A stretch of 64,000 nucleotides of DNA, taken from the NCBI GenBank assembly GCA_002698995.1, contig PAAX01000002.1, positions 62,001 to 126,000 of the forward strand, given 5' to 3'. A program made the translations under genes and the position numbers. Below, one piece after another: positions 45,910 to 54,292 of the stretch (positions are counted from its first letter, which is position 1; each line of letters opens with the position of its first letter). The stretch comes from Ignavibacteriota bacterium. GTDB lineage: Bacteria > Bacteroidota > Ignavibacteria > Ignavibacteriales > Melioribacteraceae. The notes below the pieces were generated by a model. It had not been told where the DNA came from. It did not search any database and saw only the letters and a program-made list of their open reading frames with translations.

Positions 45910-45923
45910 TAAAACTCCAAAAT

Positions 45924-45939
45924 CGAGAAACTTTTCTCG
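45924..45939. promoter_or_regulatory. Short palindrome in the rex leader
   Basis: CGAGAAA-CT-TTTCTCG, perfect 7-bp arms, 14 nt upstream of the rex start. It may be an operator or an RNA hairpin close to the ribosome-binding site. Confidence 0.35.
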
Positions 45940-46155
45940 GCACAATTATAACAAATAAAGAGTTAGATGTCAATTTATTATTAATCGATTCAAAATGAAT
46001 TATTAGTTTAATTTCTCAATCATTTTTATTCTCCTTTTGCTTATACAAAATAAATTACCTTAGAGATTTTTTTAGTTCAATGATGATTTTTATTTCAGCT
46101 TATTTTAGTTTGCAGTTATATAGATTCTCTTGGTTAAATAAAATTGAGGCGTAAA

Positions 46156-47148
46156 ATGAATTACAGAAAATTTGGTAATACCGATTTAAAAGTTAGTGAG
46201 GTTGGTTTTGGTGCATGGGGAATTGGAGGACCTGCAATGGCAGGTGATATTCCAATCGGCTGGGGAGAAGTTAATGATGATGAATCAATTAAAGCTCTTA
46301 AAAAATCTTTTGATTTAGGAATTAATTTTTTTGATACGGCAGATTTTTACGGTTTAGGACATTCCGAAGATTTAATTGGAAATGTATTTGGAAACAGAAA
46401 AGATGTTATTATTGCTACAAAAGTCGGACACCGATTAAATACTGACAATTCAATAGCATTAGATTACTCAAAGAACCATATTCTAAATGCATGTGAAGCG
46501 AGTCTAAAAAGACTTAAAAGAGATTCAATTGATTATTACCAGCTCCATTCAGCTAAATTAACACACATAGAAAACGGCGAGTGTATTGAGGCTATGCAGC
46601 AGTTAGAAAAAGAAGGAAAGATTAGATATTGGGGAATTTCTTTGAATACTTTTAACCCTTTTCCGGAAGCTGATTTTTTTATTAAGAATGAAATTGGAAA
46701 TGGTTTTCAGCTAGTGTTTAATGTTATCAACCAAAGAGCAATTGATCTATTCGAAAAATCAAAACAGAATGGTTACGGAATTATAGCAAGAATGCCTCTG
46801 CAATTTGGACTCCTTACAGGAAAGTTTACAAAAGAAACAACATTCCCTCCAAATGATCACCGCCATTTTAGATTAACAGAAGAAATCTTAAGTAAATCAT
46901 TAGATATGCTTGAGGAAGTCTGGCCTTTAGCAGAGAAGATGAATATCAGTAAAACTTCTCTTAGTATGAGTTACATTTTAGCATTTGATGAAATTTCAAC
47001 GGTGATACCTGGAATCAAAACCGAATCGCAGGCAATCCAGAATACAAAAGATATTATAAAGCTTAGTGCTGAGGAAAAAGATCGCTTAATAAATCTCTAT
47101 AATGATAAGCTGTATCAAATTGTCAACTTAATGGAAAGACAAGGTTAA
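46156..47148 (+). CDS. Aldo/keto reductase family oxidoreductase
   Basis: 331 residues, TIM-barrel AKR with the complete catalytic tetrad Asp60 (NFFDTADFYG), Tyr65, Lys89 (IIATKVG) and His131 (YQLHSAK); the NADPH-binding end is near VIPGIKTESQ. Start: ATG at 46156 preceded by TTGAGG; the TTG at 46144 lies in front of this site. Substrate cannot be deduced. It stands alone, divergent from rex and closed by a strong terminator. Confidence 0.9.
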   Translation: MNYRKFGNTDLKVSEVGFGAWGIGGPAMAGDIPIGWGEVNDDESIKALKKSFDLGINFFDTADFYGLGHSEDLIGNVFGNRKDVIIATKVGHRLNTDNSIALDYSKNHILNACEASLKRLKRDSIDYYQLHSAKLTHIENGECIEAMQQLEKEGKIRYWGISLNTFNPFPEADFFIKNEIGNGFQLVFNVINQRAIDLFEKSKQNGYGIIARMPLQFGLLTGKFTKETTFPPNDHRHFRLTEEILSKSLDMLEEVWPLAEKMNISKTSLSMSYILAFDEISTVIPGIKTESQAIQNTKDIIKLSAEEKDRLINLYNDKLYQIVNLMERQG

Positions 47149-47176
47149 CTGAAACCTTATCAACCTTCTAAATTAT

Positions 47177-47208
47177 TTCGGAACTGCAAATTACAGTTCC
47201 GAAGTTTT
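47177..47208 (+). terminator. Intrinsic terminator of the aldo/keto reductase gene
   Basis: TTCGGAACTG-7 nt-CAGTTCCGAA (perfect 10-bp stem) followed by GTTTTT. Confidence 0.85.
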
Positions 47209-47221
47209 TCTTAATCATTTC

Positions 47222-47293
47222 TGAATCATAATTCATTTTTAACTTGACGAAAATTTATTTTCATTTTATTTTTGAATAGTGATTCATTAATCA
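47222..47293. promoter_or_regulatory. Promoter flanked by two similar palindromes, probable TetR control region
   Basis: TGAATCATAATTCA (47222-47235) and TGATTCATTAATCA (47280-47293) are related palindromes 58 bp apart (11 of 14 bases shared). Between them TTG (47244-47246), 20 nt, TATTTTTG (47267-47274) fits the Bacteroidota -33/-7 promoter, with a start near 47281 inside the second palindrome. Both sites could be bound by the TetR protein encoded just downstream. Confidence 0.5.
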
Positions 47294-47304
47294 TTTATGA
47301 GAAT

Positions 47305-47898
47305 ATGAGAGTTAAAGAAGGTAATAAACGGGAAGATATCATTAAAGCTGCGATTAAAGTTTTTGCAAAGTACGGATTTTATAATGCAAAGATTTCCAAA
47401 ATTGCAGAAACAGCAAATGTAGCAGCCGGAAGTGTTTATCTCTATTTCAAAAACAAGGAAGATATACTTTATCAAATCTTTACTGAAATCTGGGAAGAGT
47501 TGAATCTGAAATTAAAGGATATTGCCGATTCCAAAACACTTTCGCCAATAGAAAAAGTTAACTGTATAATTGATTCAACATTTGATGTGTTTGAATCTAA
47601 TCCCGCTCTTGGGATTGTATTTGTGAACGAACAGAATCATGTGAACGATACTTGGAACGACTTTATAAAATATTATGACAGCTTTCTTGATCTTGGAGAA
47701 ACAGTTATTAAAGAAGGAATAAAAAAGAAAATTTTCTATTCAGATATAAATGTTTCAGTATTCAGATTTTTTGTTTTTGGTGGAATAAGACATTCAATTC
47801 AAACTTGGGCTAAAAATCCAAAAGCTTATTCACTAACTGATTTTAGAAACGGTATTAAAGAATTAATTAACAATGGTATTGTGATAAGAAGTAAGTAG
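47305..47898 (+). CDS. TetR/AcrR family transcriptional regulator of the export cluster
   Basis: 197 residues from the ATG at 47305 (MRVKEGNKREDIIKAA). An in-frame TTG at 47272 would fall inside the promoter and upstream of the predicted RNA start. HTH: FAKYGFYNAKISKIAETANV then GSVYLYFKNKEDIL. The C-terminal half resembles FadR/PsrA-like acyl-CoA-responsive TetR proteins in general style, which is only an impression. It is followed by a TolC/HlyD/ABC-2 cluster, its presumed target. Confidence 0.88.
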   Translation: MRVKEGNKREDIIKAAIKVFAKYGFYNAKISKIAETANVAAGSVYLYFKNKEDILYQIFTEIWEELNLKLKDIADSKTLSPIEKVNCIIDSTFDVFESNPALGIVFVNEQNHVNDTWNDFIKYYDSFLDLGETVIKEGIKKKIFYSDINVSVFRFFVFGGIRHSIQTWAKNPKAYSLTDFRNGIKELINNGIVIRSK

Positions 47899-47904
47899 TT
47901 ATTG

Positions 47905-47978
47905 AGATTCCGGCATTACATGAATGACATTGATATTTTAATATTTTCATTTCGGTTCCCGCAAGGATACCGGAATCT
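47905..47978. repeat. Inverted repeat between tetR and tolC-like genes
   Basis: AGATTCCGG and CCGGAATCT are perfect 9-bp arms about 56 nt apart, right after the tetR stop. It could be a degenerate dispersed repeat or a hairpin affecting read-through. Confidence 0.4.
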
Positions 47979-48031
47979 GGACTGAAATTAAATTATATAG
48001 AGAAAAATAAAAGCACTTAAAAATTTTTGTT

Positions 48032-49474
48032 ATGACAAAGAAATTAATATTAGCAATCATATTTTCTACTACGATGTTTGCCCAAGTAACTTCTCTTACT
48101 GATGCTGTTGATTTAGCATTAAGCAGAAATCTTGAAATCAAAAAATATGAAGAAAAGCTTGTACAAAAGGAATTCAACAATAATAAAGCTTGGGGAAATT
48201 TTCTTCCTTCGGTCAATTTTGATTACAGTTATAACAGATTAAATGATGACTTATCAATTGATCTTGCTCCAATTAGAGATGGAATAATTTCTCTTCAAGC
48301 AAGTACACAGACAGAAATCGCAAACATTTACAATATTCTTCAGACCGGTCTGCCGTTGCAAAATCAAGATAAATTGATTTACTATAATCAAGCTTTAGCG
48401 CAGCTCAATAATTTAATTCCCCCATTTGCAGCTACTTTAAAGAAAAAGGAATTTCAAAAAGCCGGCTTCACCGGCATACAGCCTTTATTTACGGGCGGTA
48501 AACTTTTAGCTGCCAAGAAGAATGCATCTGCCGAATTAAAATCGGCTGTACATGAATTAGATCAGACAAAAAACAGAATAATTCAAGAAACCATTTCCGC
48601 TTACCTAAACATTATTCTGGTTAATAGTATTATCAATACAAGAGAAGAAGTAATTAAAGGAATTGAAGAACACTATAAGAGAGCAGAAAATCTTTACAAA
48701 GAAGGTTTTATATCAAACAATAATGTATTGAGAGCAAAAGTTGCTTTAGCAGAAGCAGAAAGAAATTTATTGAATGATAAATCAAATTACGACTTAGCAG
48801 TCCTCGCCTTAAAGGAAAAGCTTTGCAATGATAGTGATTCATTGCAAATAGTAATCAATGATTCGTTATTGTTTAATGATGTGGAATTTTTAAAAAATGA
48901 AGCAGCGTTGTTAATGAAATCTAATCAACCGATATTGAAAATGCTTGACGAAAAGCTGGTAAGTGCTGAGCAAAAATTTAATGCAGTAAGAGCTGAGTTT
49001 TTACCCCAGATAGCGGCTTTCGGCAGATATGAAATCTATCCTCAATATTTGTCTGCTTTAGAACCTCGCTGGTCTGTCGGAATTCAATTAAAAATGAATC
49101 TGTTTAACGGATTTAAGAATTATAATGAACTTCAAGAAGCATCTCATTTAGAGAATGAAGTTAAGCTTGTAAAAAGTGATGTTGAAAATAAAATGAATCT
49201 ACTACTCAATAGTAAGTTAACTGAATTTGAAAACAGTAAAAGGAACTTCTTAAAACTGCAGAGTGATATTGAATTAACTGAAGAAAATCTAAGAGTTAAC
49301 AAACAAAGATTCGAATCCGGTTTGGGAATTTCATTGGAAGTTATTGATGCACAGCTTGCTTTAGAAAAAACAAAACTGGAAAGAGTAATAAGTCTTTACC
49401 AGTATTACAAAAACCTGGCTTCAATTTATGAACTAATTGGAACACCTAACAAATTTTTGGAAATATATAACTAA
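48032..49474 (+). CDS. TolC-family outer membrane protein
   Basis: 480 residues, signal peptide MTKKLILAIIFSTTMFAQ, then the two-unit helical TolC fold (SLTDAVDLALSRNLEIKK; FTGIQPLFTGGK; EFLPQIAAFGRYEI; IQLKMNLFNGFKNY). It is the first structural gene of an export cluster with an HlyD-type adaptor 9 nt downstream and two ABC-2 permeases. It would supply the outer-membrane channel. It is only distantly related to the other TolC-like protein at 4737. Confidence 0.9.
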   Translation: MTKKLILAIIFSTTMFAQVTSLTDAVDLALSRNLEIKKYEEKLVQKEFNNNKAWGNFLPSVNFDYSYNRLNDDLSIDLAPIRDGIISLQASTQTEIANIYNILQTGLPLQNQDKLIYYNQALAQLNNLIPPFAATLKKKEFQKAGFTGIQPLFTGGKLLAAKKNASAELKSAVHELDQTKNRIIQETISAYLNIILVNSIINTREEVIKGIEEHYKRAENLYKEGFISNNNVLRAKVALAEAERNLLNDKSNYDLAVLALKEKLCNDSDSLQIVINDSLLFNDVEFLKNEAALLMKSNQPILKMLDEKLVSAEQKFNAVRAEFLPQIAAFGRYEIYPQYLSALEPRWSVGIQLKMNLFNGFKNYNELQEASHLENEVKLVKSDVENKMNLLLNSKLTEFENSKRNFLKLQSDIELTEENLRVNKQRFESGLGISLEVIDAQLALEKTKLERVISLYQYYKNLASIYELIGTPNKFLEIYN

Positions 49475-49483
49475 AGAATAATT

Positions 49484-50452
49484 ATGAAACAAATTAATGC
49501 TAAATATCTATTGATTATCCCATTATTAATATTGGTTACGGCTTTTGTGTATATGGCAAATAGTGATGAATCAAAAAATATAACTGTTGGATTTATTGAG
49601 TCGACAACAATTGATGTCTCTTCTAAAATTCCCGGAAGATTAGAAAACATATTAATACAAAAAGGAAGTCCGGTAAAAAAAGGTGATACTCTTGCAATTT
49701 TAGAAAGCAAAGAAATGCGTGCAAAAGTTGAACAGGCAAGAGGTGCAAAAGAAGCAGCTTATAATAAATATAAGATGGCATTAAACGGTGCAAGAATAGA
49801 AGAGAAAAAAGCAGTTGAGCAATTATATCTTCAAGCAAAAGAACAATACTTATTTGCAGAAAAAACATGGAATAGATTTCAGAATCTTTATGAAGAAAAG
49901 GCAGTCTCACTTCATGAAAAGGATGAAGTTGAATTCAAGTATAATGCTGCTAAATCTCAAATGGAAGCTGCTAAAGCAAAACTTGATATGGTAAATAACG
50001 GAGCAAGAGAAGAAGAAAAAGCAGCAGCAAAAGCATTATTTCATCAAGCGGAAAATGCTTTTAATGAAGCTTCGGCATACTTACAAGAACTTACGATAAT
50101 CTCACCAGTAAATGGAATTATTTCGAATATTATTGCAGACGAAGGTGAAATAGTAAACAGCGGTTATCCAATAATCTCAATCCAAAAAGAGAATGAATCA
50201 TATGCTATTTTGCAGATAAGAGAAGACAGATTGAATGGTCTGAATCTAGAAGATAAAGTAAAAGGATATCTTCCAGCATTAGGAAAGATATCTGAGTTTA
50301 AAGTCTCTTATATAAGTCCATTAGCAGATTTTGCAACTTGGAAGCCTACCAATCAAAAAGGGGAATTCGACTTAAAAACTTTTGAAATTCATTTAGTACA
50401 ATTAAGTAATGATAATATAAAACCGGGAATGACTGTACAGTTTGAACTATAA
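49484..50452 (+). CDS. HlyD-family membrane fusion protein (YhiI/YbhG-like)
   Basis: 322 residues. One N-terminal membrane anchor (YLLIIPLLILVTAFVYM), a lipoyl half (VSSKIPGRLENILIQKGSPV), an alpha-helical coiled-coil hairpin with two repeated Asn-Gly-Ala-Arg-x-Glu-Glu segments (~85-180), second lipoyl half (ISPVNGIISNIIADEGEIV) and a beta-barrel. This is the periplasmic link for an ABC-2-type exporter. The next gene begins 2 nt after its stop codon. Confidence 0.9.
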   Translation: MKQINAKYLLIIPLLILVTAFVYMANSDESKNITVGFIESTTIDVSSKIPGRLENILIQKGSPVKKGDTLAILESKEMRAKVEQARGAKEAAYNKYKMALNGARIEEKKAVEQLYLQAKEQYLFAEKTWNRFQNLYEEKAVSLHEKDEVEFKYNAAKSQMEAAKAKLDMVNNGAREEEKAAAKALFHQAENAFNEASAYLQELTIISPVNGIISNIIADEGEIVNSGYPIISIQKENESYAILQIREDRLNGLNLEDKVKGYLPALGKISEFKVSYISPLADFATWKPTNQKGEFDLKTFEIHLVQLSNDNIKPGMTVQFEL

Positions 50453-50454
50453 TA

Positions 50455-51573
50455 ATGTTTAGCATGAGTGTAAATATAAGGAAAGAAATTAAGAGAGCTT
50501 TTAAAGTTAAAAATCTCTTGATTGCCGTAGCAGCCCCCCTAGCCGGGGCAATTTTCTTTTCCATTCTTTATTCAAATGAAATTGCCAGAGATTTACCGAT
50601 TGGAATTATTGATTCTGATAATTCCGAATTATCTAGAACAATTGTAAGATATTTGGATGCATCAAACTATATGCAGATTTCCAAGACGGTAGATTCTTTC
50701 AATCAAATTGAGAATGAGTTAAGTTCTGGAAGATTAGAAGCAGTTTTTTTCATTCCCAAAAATTTAGAAAAGAATGTGAAAGCCGGAATACCGGAAAATA
50801 TAGTTGTTTATAAAAATACAGCAAACATTGTTACCGGTAATATGATTCTAAAAGATGCATCCACAATTATTAGAACTGTTTCAGCCGGAATTTTTATCAA
50901 GAAAAATCAAGCCAAAGGGGAAAGTTTTAATTCTTCATTAAGTCTTGCAAACCCTATCAATATTGAATCAAAACCGTTGTTTAATGAAACATACAGCTAT
51001 TCATTTTTTTTAGTACCCGGATTAATATTCGTGACCTTGCAGTTGGCGGTAATGCTTTCTTCGGTTATTTCAAATGATAATAAAAGCAGTGAAGGTGAAT
51101 CTAACTTTTTATCCAGATTGATTGTGCAATTGTTGATTCAATATATAAACTTAGCTGCACTTTTATTGCTTATACTTCCCTTTTTCAATTTTGATTTTTA
51201 CAACAACTTCTTCCCGCTTTTTATTTTATTTACTTTATTGATTATAACTTCGGCTTCATTATCGATTTTTATTTCTACTGTTTCTAACAATGAGCTGTTA
51301 AATACAGAAATTGTTCTGCTTCTAAATACTCCGGCTTTCTTGTTCTGCGGCTTGACTTATCCTTTAAACCTAATGCCCGATCTTCACAATTGGTTTGCAC
51401 AAATTATTCCATTTACTCATTTCTTAGAAGGATTGCTAAAAACAAACTATATGAACAGTTCAATTTTTTATGCTGCTAGAGAAGTTAATCTGCTTATTGG
51501 TTATACACTTGTAATACTGATTATATCATACTTTGTGATAAATCAAAAAAAGAAAAAGAGATTGAATAGTTGA
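50455..51573 (+). CDS. ABC-2 type transporter permease
   Basis: 372 residues: one membrane helix near the N-terminus (LLIAVAAPLAGAIFFSILY), a ~150-residue extracytoplasmic domain starting ARDLPIGIIDSDNSELSRTI, then five helices, the DrrB/YhhJ pattern (ABC2_membrane_3). A second, related permease overlaps its stop codon. No ABC ATPase gene occurs in the cluster, so the nucleotide-binding subunit must be encoded elsewhere. Confidence 0.9.
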   Translation: MFSMSVNIRKEIKRAFKVKNLLIAVAAPLAGAIFFSILYSNEIARDLPIGIIDSDNSELSRTIVRYLDASNYMQISKTVDSFNQIENELSSGRLEAVFFIPKNLEKNVKAGIPENIVVYKNTANIVTGNMILKDASTIIRTVSAGIFIKKNQAKGESFNSSLSLANPINIESKPLFNETYSYSFFLVPGLIFVTLQLAVMLSSVISNDNKSSEGESNFLSRLIVQLLIQYINLAALLLLILPFFNFDFYNNFFPLFILFTLLIITSASLSIFISTVSNNELLNTEIVLLLNTPAFLFCGLTYPLNLMPDLHNWFAQIIPFTHFLEGLLKTNYMNSSIFYAAREVNLLIGYTLVILIISYFVINQKKKKRLNS

Positions 51574-52724
51574 AGAATTTTAAAAATATATTGTTTAGAG
51601 AACTAAATTTCATTAAGGAGGAAACCAGTCTATTTGCTTTAATTATTCTTGCTCCGTTTTTCTTTGCGTTTTTTTATTCAACTGTATATTCGGCAAAAGT
51701 TGAGACTAATATTAAGATAGCTATTGTAGATAATGACAATACTGAAACTTCACGAAATTTTACAAGATACTTAGAAGCACATCAGCAGTTATCAATTTAC
51801 TCTAATCAATTAGATTTTTATGAAGCAAAAGAATTAATTAAGAAAGATAAAATTCCGGCATTCCTATTTATTGATAAAGGATTTGAAAAAGATTTAAAGC
51901 AAAGGAAATCCACCAACATCCCATTATTTCTGAATAATACAAGATTTCTTACATCGAATGATATAAATAAAGCTGTAAATGAAACCGCTGCTTATTTTGG
52001 TGCAGGAATAAAGTTGAAGTATTTTGAAAGCAATAAATTCAATCCCGAGCAAAGTCTTGCTCAAATTGAGCCGATTAAGATTGACATGAGATCTTTATAC
52101 AATTTTACTGAAAGTTACGGTGATTTCATTATCCCGGGTTTACTTGCTTTAATTATTCAACAGACTTTATTAATCGGAATATCTCTCACTTTTACAAAAG
52201 AAATTGAGGAAAAGAAGATAAATGAGTTTATAAGTAATTCATTGCTTAATACAGTATTGCAGAAATCATTTATCTATCTAATCTTTTTTGGAATATTAGC
52301 ATTTTTCTTTTATACAGTGCTATTCAGTTTATTTAAGATTAACAACAACGGAAATTATTTTGCTTTATCAGTTATAGCAATATTACATTTAACTGCTTCT
52401 ATTTCATTTGGAATTTTTATTTCAACATTTCTTAAAAGAAAGATTGCTGTGCTGCAGTTTTATGCTTTTACATCCCTTCCATTCTTTCTGGCATCAGGAT
52501 ACAGCTGGCCAAAGACTACAATTCCGGATTTTATAAACTGGATAATGTACTTGATACCAAGTACTTCATTTTTAGAATCGTTTATAGGAATAACGCAAAA
52601 GGGACAAGGACTTGAAGTTAATTTGACTGCGGTTGGTATTATGTTGTTTCTAAGCTTGATTTACTTTCCAATTGGATTCTATAGACTAAGAAAATTAACC
52701 TCTCCACTAAATAGTTGGGACTAA
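51570..52724 (+). CDS. ABC-2 type transporter permease, TTG start
   Basis: 384 residues, same build as the preceding permease (helix SLFALIILAPFFFAFFYSTVY, extracytoplasmic IKIAIVDNDNTETSRN, five C-terminal helices ending in LFLSLIYFPIGFYRL). The TTG start overlaps the preceding stop (TTGA); no ATG lies close enough to preserve the first helix. The two permeases probably form a heterodimer. The gene ends inside a bidirectional hairpin. Confidence 0.88.
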   Translation: MKNFKNILFRELNFIKEETSLFALIILAPFFFAFFYSTVYSAKVETNIKIAIVDNDNTETSRNFTRYLEAHQQLSIYSNQLDFYEAKELIKKDKIPAFLFIDKGFEKDLKQRKSTNIPLFLNNTRFLTSNDINKAVNETAAYFGAGIKLKYFESNKFNPEQSLAQIEPIKIDMRSLYNFTESYGDFIIPGLLALIIQQTLLIGISLTFTKEIEEKKINEFISNSLLNTVLQKSFIYLIFFGILAFFFYTVLFSLFKINNNGNYFALSVIAILHLTASISFGIFISTFLKRKIAVLQFYAFTSLPFFLASGYSWPKTTIPDFINWIMYLIPSTSFLESFIGITQKGQGLEVNLTAVGIMLFLSLIYFPIGFYRLRKLTSPLNSWD

Positions 52725-52757
52725 TCAATACTCTAACCCAAGCGGAAGATTAGTCCC
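52717..52757. terminator. Bidirectional terminator hairpin
   Basis: GGGACTAATC and GATTAGTCCC, perfect 10-bp stem, 21-nt loop, followed by ATAATTTTATT. The left arm includes the stop codon of the second permease gene. Confidence 0.7.
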
Positions 52758-52763
52758 ATAATT

Positions 52764-53234
52764 TTATTCAACAATCTGCAATGCAGCATTTCCATTTATT
52801 AATGAAGTAAGCTGACTTTCAGAACCAAGCAGATCTTTTATTGTAAGATTGTTAACAACCTTATCAATTGCATCCTGCATAAACTTCCACAATGATCTTA
52901 AAGAACAATCTATAGTGTTAGTGCAAATATCAGCGGCACCTGAATGAGCTTCACAGAATTTTTCATCATACAATCTTCCGCCAAGTACATTAAGAACTTC
53001 ACCAATATAGATTTTATCAGGTGAACGAGTTAAAGTATAACCTCCGCTCTGTCCTCTTTCACTTTCTAAAAATCCACCTAATCTTAAGGTTCTTAGAATT
53101 TTTGCAGTATTGTGCAGAGTAATACCTTCGGCTTCACTAATTTCCGGAATTGTAAGTATTCTTTCTGTATCGTAATACTTAGCAATTCTAAGTAAACATC
53201 TCAATCCATATTCTTCTTGTGCACTAAATTTCAT
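52764..53234 (-). CDS. Rrf2-family transcriptional regulator with three cysteines
   Basis: 156 residues. Winged helix with KFSAQEEYGLRCLLRIAKYY, TIPEISEAEGITLHNTAKIL and ESERGQSGGYTLTRSP; Cys94, Cys104 and Cys110 are placed to bind an Fe-S cluster as in IscR/NsrR. It lies at the end of the SUF region on the same strand as the suf genes, 43 nt after a bacilliredoxin gene, so it likely senses Fe-S status and controls suf. Usually such a regulator is promoter-proximal; here it is at the distal end. Confidence 0.9.
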   Translation of the reverse strand: MKFSAQEEYGLRCLLRIAKYYDTERILTIPEISEAEGITLHNTAKILRTLRLGGFLESERGQSGGYTLTRSPDKIYIGEVLNVLGGRLYDEKFCEAHSGAADICTNTIDCSLRSLWKFMQDAIDKVVNNLTIKDLLGSESQLTSLINGNAALQIVE

Positions 53235-53277
53235 TTTGTATCAAATCTTTCTTTTTGTTATTCTTTGAAAAAGAAAA

Positions 53278-53814
53278 TTAGTTTTGATTTAGCGGAATTT
53301 TAGAACCACAAGCTCTTGCATGAACAAGCTTTCCATAAGCTTCATCGGAAATTGCCGGACCTTGTTTTTTACAGTTTTCATTAAACTGATCAATTAGTGA
53401 ATCGGCAACTTCTTGAGGTGATCTTCCTTCAATATGGTGCCTTGGCATTACAAATATCGGCTCTCCATTTTTAATCAATGCCATAAATGGAGAAGAAGGA
53501 GGAATATTGGTTAAATATTTCTCTCTTATTAAATCAATTGCATCTCTATCCTGTCCAGCAAATGCTGTAACAAGTCTATCCGGAATTAAATCATTTTGAA
53601 CTGCATGACATGCTCCAGGTCTTGCACTCCCCGCAGCACAACCGCAAACTGAATTAATTACTAAAAATATTACTTCATCATTTTTTGAACCGAGAACTTC
53701 CTCAGCAATTTCGGGTGTAGTTAATTCTTCAAATCCCATATAAAGCAATTCATCTCTCATAGGCTGAACTGCTTCCGGATCATATATCGGTGGTTTTTGA
53801 TTTATATTAAACAT
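53278..53814 (-). CDS. BrxA/BrxB-family bacilliredoxin
   Basis: 178 residues, thioredoxin-fold member of the YphP/YqiW family: Cys57-Gly-Cys59 in INSVCGCAAGSARPG, with MPRHHIEGRSPQEVAD near the C-terminus. Bacilliredoxins remove bacillithiol from oxidised proteins. It has a C-terminal ~25-residue extension beyond the usual ~145. It is 154 nt downstream of the last suf gene and may have its own promoter in that gap. Its presence suggests bacillithiol use. Confidence 0.9.
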   Translation of the reverse strand: MFNINQKPPIYDPEAVQPMRDELLYMGFEELTTPEIAEEVLGSKNDEVIFLVINSVCGCAAGSARPGACHAVQNDLIPDRLVTAFAGQDRDAIDLIREKYLTNIPPSSPFMALIKNGEPIFVMPRHHIEGRSPQEVADSLIDQFNENCKKQGPAISDEAYGKLVHARACGSKIPLNQN

Positions 53815-53898
53815 GCATCTTTCCTTTGTAGATTTTTTGTAAAAACTTATAAACTCTTTTTTGATTACAGCATCATGCCTATCAACAATACCAGCATC

Positions 53899-53924
53899 TG
53901 TTAGTATTTAATAAAAAACTAACA
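53899..53924. promoter_or_regulatory. Inverted repeat between suf operon and bacilliredoxin gene
   Basis: TGTTAGT and ACTAACA, 12 nt apart, about 85 nt upstream of the bacilliredoxin start. Either a weak suf terminator or an operator. Confidence 0.3.
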
Positions 53925-53968
53925 ATAAAAGATTTGTCGCCCAGCATGAATTGCCAATTCTTTTAAAA

Positions 53969-54283
53969 CTAAAAAAAACCTAATTCCAATTTTGCTTCTT
54001 CACTCATCATATCTTTATCCCATGGGGGATTCCAGACCAAATCAACATATACATCATTAACTCCTTCAACGGTCTTTACTTTTTCCTTTACTTCAGGAGG
54101 AAGACTACCAGCAACAGGACAAGCAGGAGAAGTCAAAGTCATTTTTATGTATGTGTTCCCTTCATCATCTATTTTAATTTCATAAACTAGTCCCAATTCC
54201 CATATATCAACCGGTATTTCAGGATCGTAAACCGTTTTAAGTTTAGCAATTATATCTTGTTCTAATTTTCCTTTATCAATCAT
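53969..54283 (-). CDS. sufT: MIP18/DUF59-family Fe-S assembly protein (SufT-like)
   Basis: 104 residues spanning the complete DUF59 domain: LKTVYDPEIPVDIWELGLVY, MTLTSPACPVAGSLPPEV (with the conserved Cys) and a final DLVWNPPWDKDMMSEEAK. SufT-type proteins help mature Fe-S proteins. It begins 9 nt after sufS and ends the suf operon. GAGGTTGG is close upstream of the ATG. Confidence 0.9.
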   Translation of the reverse strand: MIDKGKLEQDIIAKLKTVYDPEIPVDIWELGLVYEIKIDDEGNTYIKMTLTSPACPVAGSLPPEVKEKVKTVEGVNDVYVDLVWNPPWDKDMMSEEAKLELGFF

Positions 54284-54292
54284 TCCAACCTC

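Noticed and set aside
45924-45975. Rex operator upstream of rex
   Set aside because: No TTGTGAA-N4-TTCACAA or TTGTTAA-N4-TTAACAA box; only an unrelated CGAGAAA palindrome is present.
53930-53945. TTGTCGC as a further site of the haem-circuit regulator
   Set aside because: A lone half-site without an inverted partner or a sigma-54 promoter nearby.
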